Shown: positions 8,946 through 18,035 of the stretch, in pieces
Layout: each line of letters starts with the position of its first letter
Position numbering within the stretch: position 1 is the first letter of the stretch
Assembly: GCA_003676145.1 (NCBI GenBank)
Contig: NAUB01000019.1
Span: forward strand, 124,001 to 188,000
Reading direction: 5' to 3'
From: a gamma proteobacterium symbiont of Stewartia floridana
GTDB lineage: Bacteria > Pseudomonadota > Gammaproteobacteria > Chromatiales > Chromatiaceae
DNA length: 64,000 nucleotides
Made by a program: the position numbers and the translations under genes
The notes under the pieces: model-generated
The model's input: the letters and a program-made list of their open reading frames with translations, nothing else
Database searches by the model: none
What the model was told of the DNA's origin: nothing

Positions 8946-9605
8946 TACAACCTCCACATAATTTCTCTAACTTATTTTTTTGTATTAGGGGCGAAAGCTA
9001 ACCCTATTTGAGAACTTCCCAGTATCTCTAAAGGGGCGGGCTAATGCAACCGAGGAATTTTCTAAGAAAGCCCTATATATCATTTGGTTATCAGATAGTT
9101 AAATATATTAGAACTTCATTATATACCATTTTAAATCAACAAGATATCCCGACATTCAACGGTATGAAATTGCATCAAATGGCGCTATTTTAATAACACT
9201 CTTTTTCACTATTATTAATCTCAGTCAGTGGTTTAGTTGAATCTGCGGATTACCAAGCCACCTTTGAAGATCTCTGTAGCCTACCACTTACCGGTAGAAA
9301 CAGACCGATTTCAAGCGCAAATCACAGTAGATGGCCCGACACAGGCATCTTCTGTCAGCTTGAAATCGACCATTTTTGCAACAGGATCCATGAGTGAGGT
9401 GAACTTCCCTGGCCTGGATGAAAAAAATCATGCATCCACCGAAGACAGTCATTAAGATAGTTCACTGGAATATGAACTCTTGATGCCTTTCTCATTCTGA
9501 TACTATTTAAACAGGCGCCGCCGTGAACCGGAATCAAAGTCTGCGGCAGATAAGGGCCTGATAACACGAACAACAAATTATTCATTTTAGAGGAGCAAAA
9601 TCGAT
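8946..9605. other. 660-base intergenic region between divergent genes
   Basis: The stretch between the divergent SCP2-like and dynamin-like genes is strongly AT-rich from about 9050 to 9230 and must hold promoters in both directions. Short open frames on both strands (for instance 9237-9455) lack ribosome binding sites and recognisable content, so I do not call genes. An AGGAG at 9591-9595 is the ribosome binding site of the plus-strand gene. Confidence 0.5.
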
Positions 9606-11123
9606 ATGCATCCAGCAGGACAGGTCATAGAGGCACGCCTTCAACACCTTGAAACCCACCTGGAACAGGAAAACCCCATACTCCTCAGCACCGTTCAAAG
9701 CTTTCGCGTTCTCGACTCGGTAGCCTTCCGCATGGGACTGCTGGAGGGTGACAGTTCATTTGCCACCCAAATCCCCTGGTGGCCGCTGATCTCGATTCTC
9801 GGCACCTTCTCAGCAGGTAAGTCGACCTTTATCAATCACTACATTGGCGACAAGATTCAGCGCTCCGGCAACCAGGCGGTGGATGATAAATTCACCGTCA
9901 TCTGCTACAGCAAAGAGGCGACAGCCCACGCCCTGCCAGGTGTGGCACTCGATTCGGACCCAAGATTCCCGTTCTATCAGATGTCGGATGAGATCGAAAA
10001 GGTTGCCAAAGGGGAAGGCGACAGAATCGACGCCTATCTGCAGTTGAAGACCTGCCCAAGCCAGAAACTGCGCGGCAAAATTCTGATCGACTCCCCCGGA
10101 TTCGATGCGGATGCCCAACGCACTTCCACCCTGCGTATTACCGACCACATCATCGACCTGTCCGATCTGGTGCTGGTCTTCTTCGATGCCCGCCACCCGG
10201 AACCCGGGGCGATGCAGGATACCCTGAGCCACCTCATCGAACGCACCATCCATCGTAACGATACCGGCAAATTCCTCTACATCCTCAATCAGATCGACAC
10301 CACCGCCCGGGAGAACAACCCGGAAGATGTGATTGCCGCCTGGCAGAGAGCCCTGGGAGAGAGGGGACTCACCGCCGGACGCTTCTATGCCATCTACAAT
10401 CCTGATGCCGCTGTACCGATCGAGGATGAAGCCCTGCGTCAGCGTTATGAAACCAAACGGGATCTCGACTTGAGCGAAATTCACAGCCGTATGGAAGAGG
10501 TGGAGATCGAGCGGGCCTATCGTATTGTGGGCGCCCTGGAAAAGACCGCCCGCGATATTGAAGAGCGCTGTGTACCGCTGGTATCCAACACCCTGGAGAA
10601 ATGGCGCAAACGGGTCCTGATCGGGGACGCTGTCCTGATGGGTGTCACACTGCTTGCGCTGCTGATCTATTCGATCAATGCAGGCTATTGGCAGGGTTTC
10701 AGTTTTCAGCCCCCCTGGCTGGCGGCCGACGCCAACAGCCTGATACCCTGGATCGTGCTGCTGCTCGTTGTCGTGCTGCTGACTGCAATTCATTTTACCG
10801 TCAGGGGAGTGGCCGCACGCACCCTGGTGAAAGGTCTTCGGAAAAGAGCCAAAGAGATGGGCGTGAAGAGCAATCCGGTCGGCTCGTTCATTCGCAGCAC
10901 CAAGCCCTGGCGCTCGATCTTCAGAAAAAAACCGGCCGGCTGGGGGCGTAAATCCCGTAAACAGCTGACCGATGTGGTGCAATCCACCGACACCTACATC
11001 CAGACCCTGAACGATCAATTCACCAATCCTTCAGGCAGCGAGAAACTGCTTGCCGCGGAACCTGCAGCCACGGCTCCTGTGGCAACGGAGAGCACTGAGG
11101 AGTCCCCGGCGGTCAGCAGCTGA
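9606..11123 (+). CDS. Dynamin-like membrane-associated GTPase
   Basis: A 505-residue protein. The GTPase domain shows G1 GTFSAGKST (residues 66-74), a DDKFTV switch region near 93, G3 DSPG (162-165) and G4 NQID (228-231). A helical region follows, then two hydrophobic segments between about 330 and 400, and an Ala/Thr/Glu-rich tail. The FSAGKS form of the P-loop is typical of the bacterial dynamin / EHD-like group, which remodels membranes; classical members are longer, so this is a compact form. AGGAG ten bases upstream supports the ATG. It stands alone, with a hairpin shortly after the stop. Role in the cell is unknown; membrane fission, stress protection or phage defence are all known for relatives. 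Confidence 0.85.
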   Translation: MHPAGQVIEARLQHLETHLEQENPILLSTVQSFRVLDSVAFRMGLLEGDSSFATQIPWWPLISILGTFSAGKSTFINHYIGDKIQRSGNQAVDDKFTVICYSKEATAHALPGVALDSDPRFPFYQMSDEIEKVAKGEGDRIDAYLQLKTCPSQKLRGKILIDSPGFDADAQRTSTLRITDHIIDLSDLVLVFFDARHPEPGAMQDTLSHLIERTIHRNDTGKFLYILNQIDTTARENNPEDVIAAWQRALGERGLTAGRFYAIYNPDAAVPIEDEALRQRYETKRDLDLSEIHSRMEEVEIERAYRIVGALEKTARDIEERCVPLVSNTLEKWRKRVLIGDAVLMGVTLLALLIYSINAGYWQGFSFQPPWLAADANSLIPWIVLLLVVVLLTAIHFTVRGVAARTLVKGLRKRAKEMGVKSNPVGSFIRSTKPWRSIFRKKPAGWGRKSRKQLTDVVQSTDTYIQTLNDQFTNPSGSEKLLAAEPAATAPVATESTEESPAVSS

Positions 11124-11145
11124 CCCTTTCCCCGCCTAACGCATC

Positions 11146-11169
11146 GAGGGTGCCTTACACGGCACCCTC
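11146..11169 (+). terminator. Hairpin after the dynamin-like gene
   Basis: A perfect 9-bp stem (GAGGGTGCC / GGCACCCTC) with a six-base loop begins 23 bases after the stop codon. There is no U-tract, so it is either a weak intrinsic terminator or an RNA-stabilising hairpin. Confidence 0.5.
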
Positions 11170-11419
11170 ATGTCATCAGCAGCCGTAATATCTGAAAACG
11201 ATTTAGACCGAATCAAACCGGCCATCCAATACAGGGTTGAAGCATGGGTATAACCATGACGGCTTTGTTTAAGCCATGCAGAGCTGACAAAGTGTTTGTG
11301 CCGTTCATTTGAATCAAGCGTGAACAAAAACACAGATAGGCACTTTGATTACGAACCAGTCAGGCCATAATAGAGTCTATGGTTAGCATCACAATGGAAC
11401 TGAGAAGGTCTTGATCGAT

Positions 11420-12814
11420 ATGAAACCCAATCAACTGCCTGCACTGTTTGGATTGAGCATTCTTTTGAGTCTGCTCATCAGCGGCTGCGAGGAGACCTAC
11501 ACCAAGGAGGTCGACGAGGATCAGAAGATCTCAGACAGCCGCGGACAGTTCTCCGGAGACCTGGATGACGGAGACCGGTTCGGCGCAGCGCTGGCGAATA
11601 TCGGCGACCTCGAGGGAGATGGCGTCATCGACCTGGCAGTCGGCTCCCCTTACGATGATGATAACGGAGAGAACCGGGGTGCGGTCTGGGTACTCTTCCT
11701 GGATCAGGATGGCCAGGTCGACACCCAGCAGAAAATCTCAGACAGCAAGGGATCGTTCGATGGCGACCTGGATGACGGAGATCTGTTCGGCAGCGCCCTC
11801 GCCCCACTGGGTGACCTGAATGGTGACGGCTTCAGGGATATTGTGGTCAGCGCACCGATGGACGATGACGGCGGCACCGACCACGGGGCGCTCTGGATCC
11901 TGTTTCTCAAGGACGACGGCACGGTTGACTCGTATCAGAAGATCTCCGAAGAGTCCGGCGAGCTGAACGAAAACCTCGATGCGGATGATCAGTTCGGTCA
12001 TGCGGTGGCGAACATCGGCGACCTCAACAGGGACGGCATCACCGACCTGGCGGTTGGCATGCCCAACGATGATGACGGGGGGGCCGACCGGGGAGCCGTC
12101 TGGATTCTCTTCATGAACAGTGACGGCACGGTCAGTGCACGGCAGAAAATCTCCTCAGAGAAAGGCGATCTGGAACGCAAACCGAATGATGGAGACCGCT
12201 TCGGCAGCTCGGTAACCGCTGTTGGCGACCTGGACAATGACGGGGTAGTCGATATTGCGGTCGGTACCAGCGGCGATGACGATGGGGGTACAGATCGCGG
12301 GGCGGTGTGGGTGCTGTTCCTGAACAGCGACGGCACGGTGGATGGCCTGAAGCGAATTTCACATAACCGGGGCGGGCTGGAGGATCAGCTCAGTGATGGA
12401 GACCGCTTTGGCAGCGCCCTGGCCAATCTGGGTGACCTCAACAACGACGGCAACGATGACCTGATGGTCGGTGCGCCTGGCAGTGACGACGGCGGCAGCA
12501 ACCGGGGAGCCACCTGGGTTCTGTTCATGCAGGGCGATGGTGAGATCATCTCCGCTTCCAAGATATCCGATACAGAAGGAGATTTTGACGGCAGCCTGAA
12601 TGACAACGACCAGTTTGGCAGCTCATTGGCCGGCATCGGCGACCTGAATCAGGATGACCATCAGGATCTGGCGGTCGGCGCACCCTTTGATGACAACGGT
12701 GGAACCGATAAGGGTGCAACCTGGATACTCTTCCTGGGCCCGACCGAGAGTCACTACGACACCAGTGAGGGGATCATATTCGGCTCCCTCTCCAGTGCCA
12801 TTCAACAGCAGTAG
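11420..12814 (+). CDS. FG-GAP repeat lipoprotein
   Basis: A 464-residue exported lipoprotein: the signal peptide ends in the lipobox LISGC, with Cys23 as the lipidated residue. The ATG is preferred over an in-frame TTG nine bases upstream because GAGAAGG is then well spaced. The rest is six tandem FG-GAP (integrin beta-propeller) repeats of exactly 69 residues, each with a QKIS start, DRFG-type turn, GDLNGDG-like calcium-binding loop, AVGxPxDDxGG and RGAVWVLF strand. Repeat starts fall at 11522, 11729, 11936, 12143, 12350 and 12557, a constant 207 bases. Six or seven blades would make a closed propeller. Surface ligand binding or adhesion is the family role; the ligand is unknown. Confidence 0.9.
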   Translation: MKPNQLPALFGLSILLSLLISGCEETYTKEVDEDQKISDSRGQFSGDLDDGDRFGAALANIGDLEGDGVIDLAVGSPYDDDNGENRGAVWVLFLDQDGQVDTQQKISDSKGSFDGDLDDGDLFGSALAPLGDLNGDGFRDIVVSAPMDDDGGTDHGALWILFLKDDGTVDSYQKISEESGELNENLDADDQFGHAVANIGDLNRDGITDLAVGMPNDDDGGADRGAVWILFMNSDGTVSARQKISSEKGDLERKPNDGDRFGSSVTAVGDLDNDGVVDIAVGTSGDDDGGTDRGAVWVLFLNSDGTVDGLKRISHNRGGLEDQLSDGDRFGSALANLGDLNNDGNDDLMVGAPGSDDGGSNRGATWVLFMQGDGEIISASKISDTEGDFDGSLNDNDQFGSSLAGIGDLNQDDHQDLAVGAPFDDNGGTDKGATWILFLGPTESHYDTSEGIIFGSLSSAIQQQ

Positions 12815-12973
12815 CGGTGTGGTGTCACTCAGTTCACTGATTAGCCGCGTATGCACGCCAATCCGCACTTACATGCTCTGGTACGAATGGTACTTAGATA
12901 AGCGTTATCAGGTGGTGCTTGGCGTGCATTCGCAGCCAAAGATTGCAACAGAAAACGATCAGTCGACGTCTGG

Positions 12974-14152
12974 TCATTTAAAGCGCATACGCCGGTTGCG
13001 GCCATCCCGCTTACACTCGTACATCGCCTGATCGGCCTGTGAGTAGAGTTGATCGACCAGCTGACTCGGGGTCAATTTCTGTTCGGATTGTTTAGCCAAT
13101 TCAGTCATGCCGATACTGACCGTCAGTTTGATACCGGGATGGCTGCCGCCCATGTTGAGATTGGTCAAGCGTTCCTGGATCCGTTGCCCCATCAGATCAG
13201 CACCATCGATTCCGGCTTCAGGTAACAGGATCACAAACTCTTCGCCACCGACCCGGGCTACCAGATCACCACCCCGCGCTTCGTCCATCAGTATCCTGGA
13301 TATGGCGGCCAGCACCTGATCTCCCGCCAGATGGCCCCATTGATCGTTGACCCGTTTGAAATGGTCCACATCCACCAGCATCAGACTGCAAGGCTGTTTG
13401 GAGCGGATTGCACGGGAGATATGGGCCTCCGCCTCATTGAAGAAGAAACGGCGATTGTGCAAGCCAGTCAACTCATCCACCATCGAGAGCTGTTCATAGC
13501 GTTTGCGCAGACGATTGGCCTCGTCCAGGGATTTACCCAGCTCCTCGGTTCGTTGGTCGATCAGAATTTCCAACTCATGAAGCATCTGATGATTGTAGAG
13601 AATCTGTCCCAGACAACTGCTGAAAAGGCTCAAGGTATGTTGTTGCCAGGGCTCGAAATACTCCGCCATTGGGTGTGAGGCATTGAGTACACCGAGTACC
13701 TTATCGCCCATTTTTATCGGCGCGCTGATCAACGAACCAGGCATGTCGGAGACCGTCGAGTCGTGAGGCTTGTATTCACTGCTCTGACTGCAGTCCCGAC
13801 AGTACTGCAGCTGCCCGGAGCTATAGGCTATACCGACGATACCTTCCCCCGACTTGAATGTCATACTATCCGCAGCGGTTCGTGAGTTCGGCGAACCGAT
13901 GATCTCTGCATGGGACTCAGCCATGCTGCGGCCAGATACACATCGTAATACGCCCGCTTCCATACGAAACACAGAGCAGTGATCGATATTCTGATAGCGA
14001 ACCAGTTCATCCAAGGCTTTGGCCAACAATTCCGCTTCGGTGACCCGCTCAAGATTGATTTGAGAGAGCGCCCGAAGGGCGGACAGGGAGTCGAGTAGAT
14101 TGAAAAAGCGTTCTCTTAAGTCCATCGATGTCTGGTTAAACGAAAGATCCAT
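12974..14152 (-). CDS. GAF-GGDEF diguanylate cyclase
   Basis: A 392-residue cytoplasmic enzyme predicted to make cyclic di-GMP from two GTP. An N-terminal GAF-like sensor domain spans roughly residues 25-190 (with CRDCSQSSEYKPH, cysteines that could bind a ligand), followed by a short coiled coil and the cyclase domain. The active-site motif is GGEEF at 302-306, and RGGD at 293-296 is the allosteric inhibition site, so product feedback is likely. It starts 12 bases after the stop of the HDOD gene on the same strand, forming a two-gene signalling operon. Nothing suggests inactivation. Confidence 0.95.
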   Translation of the reverse strand: MDLSFNQTSMDLRERFFNLLDSLSALRALSQINLERVTEAELLAKALDELVRYQNIDHCSVFRMEAGVLRCVSGRSMAESHAEIIGSPNSRTAADSMTFKSGEGIVGIAYSSGQLQYCRDCSQSSEYKPHDSTVSDMPGSLISAPIKMGDKVLGVLNASHPMAEYFEPWQQHTLSLFSSCLGQILYNHQMLHELEILIDQRTEELGKSLDEANRLRKRYEQLSMVDELTGLHNRRFFFNEAEAHISRAIRSKQPCSLMLVDVDHFKRVNDQWGHLAGDQVLAAISRILMDEARGGDLVARVGGEEFVILLPEAGIDGADLMGQRIQERLTNLNMGGSHPGIKLTVSIGMTELAKQSEQKLTPSQLVDQLYSQADQAMYECKRDGRNRRMRFK

Positions 14153-14164
14153 GGGACACTCCTG

Positions 14165-15031
14165 TCAACTCGCCAACATATTGGCAATGACCTTGATCTC
14201 CTCTTCTTCGTCGATAAAACCGCTCTTCACCACCGCGATGGTCTCAGCCGACAAACCACAACAGTCGGTTAGCTCCGAAGTGCAATCCATGGCCGGTTGC
14301 TGCTCCTGTTCAGGCTCGGAGAGCCAGCAGGAGACTGCGCCAACCAGAGTGACCTCTTTGCTATGCTCGGAATCGCCAGGCTCATTGGCTTGTGCAATGG
14401 CGGATACCACCAGCTCCGGCAGATGCCATCGATCCGCGAGCCAGGCCCCGGCCTGCCGGTGATTGATACCCAGGGTCTCTGATTCCAGCGTCAATATATC
14501 CGCATCGCCTGCCAGCTGGCGTTTCTGCACAAGCACCTTGTCATAATCCTCTGGAAACAGATGCACCAGAACCAGCACACCGATCTTCATCAACAATCCG
14601 GCCAGATAGACCCCATCCGGATCCGGTGGCTCAGCAGTGGTACTGCGTACGCTGAGATGCCTGGCCAGAATTGCAGTGGACAGGGATTCAAGCCAATACT
14701 GTTTGATGTCGAACTGATGGCAATTTGAAATATCGAAAGCGCCGCTGACTGCAATACTGAAGGCCAGGCTTTTCACCATATTCAGCCCCAATACCCGAAT
14801 GATTGCATCCTCAACCCTGAGTACGGGATTCTGCTGGCCAAAGTAGGCGGAGTTGGCCAATCCGAGAATCCGTGCACTCAATCCAGGATCCTGATCGATC
14901 GCCTCAGCCAGTTTGTTGAGCGCCAGATCCTCTTCACTCAACAGCGCAAGCAGTCGGGTTGCGGTAGTTGAAAGTGGTGGTAGGTGCTGCAGTTTAAGCA
15001 CCTGCTGTTTCGCTTGTCTGGCCGTTTGCAT
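14165..15031 (-). CDS. HDOD domain signalling protein
   Basis: A 288-residue protein whose bulk is an HDOD domain, a degenerate HD fold usually acting in signalling rather than catalysis. Family landmarks: LPPLSTTATRLLALLSEED near residues 17-35, DPGLSARILGLANSAYFG at about 47-65, and VEDAIIRVLGLNMVKSLAFS. The stand-alone domain is followed without a gap by a GAF-GGDEF gene, so it probably feeds a signal into c-di-GMP production. It is transcribed divergently from the Nudix-nadA pair; the 229-base region between holds two palindromes. The specific input is unknown. Confidence 0.92.
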   Translation of the reverse strand: MQTARQAKQQVLKLQHLPPLSTTATRLLALLSEEDLALNKLAEAIDQDPGLSARILGLANSAYFGQQNPVLRVEDAIIRVLGLNMVKSLAFSIAVSGAFDISNCHQFDIKQYWLESLSTAILARHLSVRSTTAEPPDPDGVYLAGLLMKIGVLVLVHLFPEDYDKVLVQKRQLAGDADILTLESETLGINHRQAGAWLADRWHLPELVVSAIAQANEPGDSEHSKEVTLVGAVSCWLSEPEQEQQPAMDCTSELTDCCGLSAETIAVVKSGFIDEEEEIKVIANMLAS

Positions 15032-15260
15032 CGTTATATTTGGATCAGGGATAAGTGGTATTACTTCCTTACAACGTTAGCGGCATCGAGACCTCGATCT
15101 TTAAACTACCAATTCCCTAGGAATTAGATCACACTGGATGGTGTACTTACTACACTAACCAGTGTAGTATGGCCTTAATCAGATGCCACATTGAGTTTAT
15201 CCACCTGTTTAACTGGCGGGTTTCTGCCCTCTTCCCATCGACCGATCAACCACCATCCAG
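15032..15260. promoter_or_regulatory. Divergent promoter region with palindromes
   Basis: Two inverted repeats stand out. AATTCC-CTA-GGAATT sits near 15111-15125. A perfect palindrome with 9-bp arms around AACC (core ACTACACT-AACC-AGTGTAGT) covers 15148-15169. The second lies 92 bases upstream of the Nudix start and is a candidate operator for that regulator-like protein, since NrtR proteins bind palindromes near NAD genes. The match to a known NrtR box could not be tested. Confidence 0.45.
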
Positions 15261-15938
15261 ATGAATCCACAGCGTTACATTTATGCCTATCCTCACCCCG
15301 CTGTGACCACTGATGTGGTGCTGTTCACGATCCAGATGGATACTCTGTCGGTGCTCCTCATCGAGCGTAGAAATCCCCCTTTTCAGGGCATGTGGGCACT
15401 ACCGGGAGGCTTTCTCGACATCTCGGAAGATCTGGAAGCCTGCGCCAAAAGAGAGCTGCAGGAGGAGACCGGGATCGAAGGCATCTATCTTGAACAGCTC
15501 GGCACCTTCGGCGCACCGCAAAGAGATCCACGTGAACGGGTGATCAGTGTCACCTATTTTGCCTTGAGCCCATCGGACCATCTCTGCCCCAGCGCTTCCA
15601 GCGATGCCGCAGAGGCGGCCTGGTACCCGATCACAGAACTGCCGGAGCTGGCCTTCGACCACGCTCAGATCATCAGCCTGGCGAGACAACGGCTGATCGC
15701 CAAACTGGGCTACAGCACCATCGCCTTTCAGATGCTGCCCGAGACCTTTACCCTGAGCCAGTTGCAATCTGTCTATGAAGTCCTGCTCAATGAAGCGTTG
15801 GACAAGCGAAATTTCCGTAAGGCGATCCTGGCACGCAATATCATTCGCGAGACCGGCGAGACTGCCAGACACGGCAATCATCGTCCTGCAAAAACCTATC
15901 AGGTCCTCAACCCGAGACAGGTTGAGATCATCAAATAG
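15261..15938 (+). CDS. NrtR-like Nudix protein (ADP-ribose hydrolase or NAD regulator)
   Basis: A 225-residue protein. The Nudix box is complete at residues 50-72: Gly50, Glu56, Arg64-Glu65, Glu68-Glu69 and Gly71 all fit GX5EX7REUXEEXGU, so hydrolase activity is plausible. After the Nudix domain comes a C-terminal winged-helix-like region ([18 protein letters not shown], then [13 protein letters not shown]) typical of the NrtR family, which senses ADP-ribose and represses NAD genes. Its stop lies 14 bases before nadA, so it is probably co-transcribed with an NAD biosynthesis gene. Whether it is an enzyme, a repressor or both cannot be settled from sequence; the intact box leans towards retained catalysis. 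Confidence 0.9.
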   Translation: MNPQRYIYAYPHPAVTTDVVLFTIQMDTLSVLLIERRNPPFQGMWALPGGFLDISEDLEACAKRELQEETGIEGIYLEQLGTFGAPQRDPRERVISVTYFALSPSDHLCPSASSDAAEAAWYPITELPELAFDHAQIISLARQRLIAKLGYSTIAFQMLPETFTLSQLQSVYEVLLNEALDKRNFRKAILARNIIRETGETARHGNHRPAKTYQVLNPRQVEIIK

Positions 15939-15952
15939 TCAACGAGACATCC

Positions 15953-17017
15953 ATGAACATCGAATCTTTGAAACTGCCCGAGATTAAAGTCCCTGAACAC
16001 CCCCAATGGCCGACGCTTTCGGAGCAGGAGAAGCAGCAGCTGAAAGAGCAGATCCGCGACAGATTACAGCAGCAGAACGCGGTGGTCGTTGCCCACTACT
16101 ACACCGACCCGGAGTTGCAGGCCCTGGCGGAAGAGACCGGCGGTTGCGTCGCGGACTCGCTGGAGATGGCCAGATTCGGCACCCAGCAGGAGGCGGAGAC
16201 CCTGGTGGTTTGCGGGGTTCGTTTCATGGGAGAGACCTCGAAGATTCTCAATCCGGAGAAGCGGGTCATCATGCCCGACCTGAATGCCACCTGCTCACTC
16301 GACGAGGGCTGCCCGGCCGATCTGTTCAGTGATTTCTGTGATGCCCACCCTAACCATACAGTGGTGGTCTACGCCAACACCAGCGCCGAGGTGAAAGCCC
16401 GCTCCGACTGGGTGGTCACCTCCGGTATCGCGCTACCCATCGTCGAACATCTCGCCGCCAAAGGTGAGAAGATTCTGTGGGGACCGGACCGCCACCTGGG
16501 CAGCTATGTGCAGCGTGTCACCGGTGCGGAGATGCTGATGTGGCCAGGCTCCTGTGTGGTGCATGAGGAGTTCAAAGCCGTGGCACTTGAGAGAATTCGC
16601 CGTCTGCATCCGGATGCAGCCGTGCTGGTCCACCCGGAATCACCGGAAAATGTCATCCAGCAGGCCGATGTCATCGGCTCCACCACCGCACTGATCAAAG
16701 CGGTTGCCAATATGGACAACAAGGAGTTCATCGTCGCCACCGATGGGGGCATCTTCTACAAGATGCAGCAGATGGCCCCGGAGAAGACCCTGATCGAAGC
16801 GCCGACCGCCGGTGAAGGGGCAACCTGTGTCAGCTGCGCCCACTGCCCCTGGATGGGAATGAATGCACTGCAGAATCTGAATCAGGTTCTTGAGTCTGGC
16901 GCCAACCAGATCGAGATCGATGCGGGGATACGTGAACAGGCGGTGATACCGATCCAGCGGATGCTCGATTTTGCCGCTCAACAGGGCATAGGTATGCGTG
17001 ACAAAGGCAATGCCTGA
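15953..17017 (+). CDS. nadA: Quinolinate synthase A
   Basis: A 354-residue [4Fe-4S] enzyme that condenses iminoaspartate with dihydroxyacetone phosphate to quinolinate in de novo NAD synthesis. Visible family features: [21 protein letters not shown] near the N-terminus, [28 protein letters not shown], the [11 protein letters not shown] segment and the C-terminal cysteine region [15 protein letters not shown]. The cluster ligands are expected among the cysteines at NATC, PGSC and the CVSCAHCPW group. Length fits the common NadA class. It follows the Nudix regulator-like gene by 14 bases. nadB and nadC are not in the window. Confidence 0.97.
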   Translation: MNIESLKLPEIKVPEHPQWPTLSEQEKQQLKEQIRDRLQQQNAVVVAHYYTDPELQALAEETGGCVADSLEMARFGTQQEAETLVVCGVRFMGETSKILNPEKRVIMPDLNATCSLDEGCPADLFSDFCDAHPNHTVVVYANTSAEVKARSDWVVTSGIALPIVEHLAAKGEKILWGPDRHLGSYVQRVTGAEMLMWPGSCVVHEEFKAVALERIRRLHPDAAVLVHPESPENVIQQADVIGSTTALIKAVANMDNKEFIVATDGGIFYKMQQMAPEKTLIEAPTAGEGATCVSCAHCPWMGMNALQNLNQVLESGANQIEIDAGIREQAVIPIQRMLDFAAQQGIGMRDKGNA

Positions 17018-17111
17018 TTTGGAAATTGTTGTGTCACTCTCCAGTCAGGCCCTGTTGTCTAAACTGAAGGTATGACATGATCTCATCCAGCAACCGGTTT
17101 CTGGTTTTGGG

Positions 17112-17133
17112 CCTGTTAACACCAATCCACAAT
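17112..17133. repeat. Partial copy of CTGTTAACAC repeat family
   Basis: GGCCTGTTAACACCAATCCA between nadA and the desaturase gene matches one arm of the 24-bp palindrome at 40305-40361 with few changes. Only one arm is present here. Confidence 0.5.
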
Positions 17134-17165
17134 GTGACTCGAGGCCCGGGAGATTCAGATCCTTC

Positions 17166-18035
17166 ATGACTGATTTTATTCTCGACTATGAACTGACCAT
17201 CCGCCTGGCGGCATTCTTCTCTATTTTCGCCTTGATGGCGGGCTGGGAAGCGGTACACCCCTGTCGCCAGCAGCGCTTCACCAGAGGTCAGCGCTGGTTT
17301 GCCAACCTGGGCATTACCCTGCTCAATACCCTGCTGCTGCGATTGCTGTTTCCCGCAGCCGCGGTGGGATTTGCCGCATTCGCCGAAGCGAAAGGCTGGG
17401 GGCTGCTCAACGAGATACAACTGCCCTTCTGGCTCAGCGTGATCATCGCCGTGACGCTGATGGACATGGTGATCTATCTGCAGCATGTAATGGTTCACGC
17501 GGTGCCCGCACTCTGGCGGCTGCATCGGGTGCATCATGCCGATCCGGACTACGATCTGACCACCGGCGCCCGTTTCCATCCGATCGAGATTCTGCTCTCC
17601 ATGCTGATCAAAATCGCCACCATTGCCGCGTTGGGACCACCCGTCGTCGCAGTCTTGATCTTTGAGGTCATACTCAATGGCATGGCGATGTTCAACCATG
17701 GCAACGTCTCCCTGCCAAAGCCCCTCGACCGGCTATTACGCTGGTTGGTGGTGACACCGGACATGCACCGGGTCCACCACTCGGTGATTCCCGGCGAGAC
17801 CAACAGTAACTTCGGCTTCAATCTGTCGATCTGGGACCGTCTGATGGGCACCTACAGGGAGGCACCGAAACTTGGCCATATCGAGATGCAGATTGGCGTC
17901 AACTCGCTGCAGGATCCACAGTTGACGACCAAGCTGAGCGGGATGCTGAAAATCCCGTTTCTAAAGAATAGTCAGGGTGGAGACGATTATAATGTTCAAG
18001 ATCGTACCTGGCCGGGTCAAGGAGACAGCCTTTGA
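17166..18035 (+). CDS. Sterol desaturase / fatty acid hydroxylase family protein
   Basis: A 289-residue integral membrane di-iron protein. The histidine clusters of the family are all present: QHVMVH (HX3H) near residue 107, LHRVHH (HXXHH) near 122, NHG further on, and MHRVHH (second HXXHH) near 202. Four hydrophobic stretches flank them. Such enzymes hydroxylate or desaturate lipid chains or sterol-like molecules using oxygen; the substrate cannot be read off. The stop overlaps the TTG start of the next gene by two bases (TTTGA), implying translational coupling with the repeat protein downstream. Confidence 0.92.
   Translation: MTDFILDYELTIRLAAFFSIFALMAGWEAVHPCRQQRFTRGQRWFANLGITLLNTLLLRLLFPAAAVGFAAFAEAKGWGLLNEIQLPFWLSVIIAVTLMDMVIYLQHVMVHAVPALWRLHRVHHADPDYDLTTGARFHPIEILLSMLIKIATIAALGPPVVAVLIFEVILNGMAMFNHGNVSLPKPLDRLLRWLVVTPDMHRVHHSVIPGETNSNFGFNLSIWDRLMGTYREAPKLGHIEMQIGVNSLQDPQLTTKLSGMLKIPFLKNSQGGDDYNVQDRTWPGQGDSL

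Noticed and set aside
9237-9455. Possible small gene in the 8946-9605 spacer
   Set aside because: Starts at TTG without Shine-Dalgarno and has no recognisable content.
12851-12929. 11-bp inverted repeat ATGCACGCCAA / TTGGCGTGCAT between convergent genes
   Set aside because: The 57-base spacer is too long for a clear terminator and the repeat is not seen elsewhere in the window.
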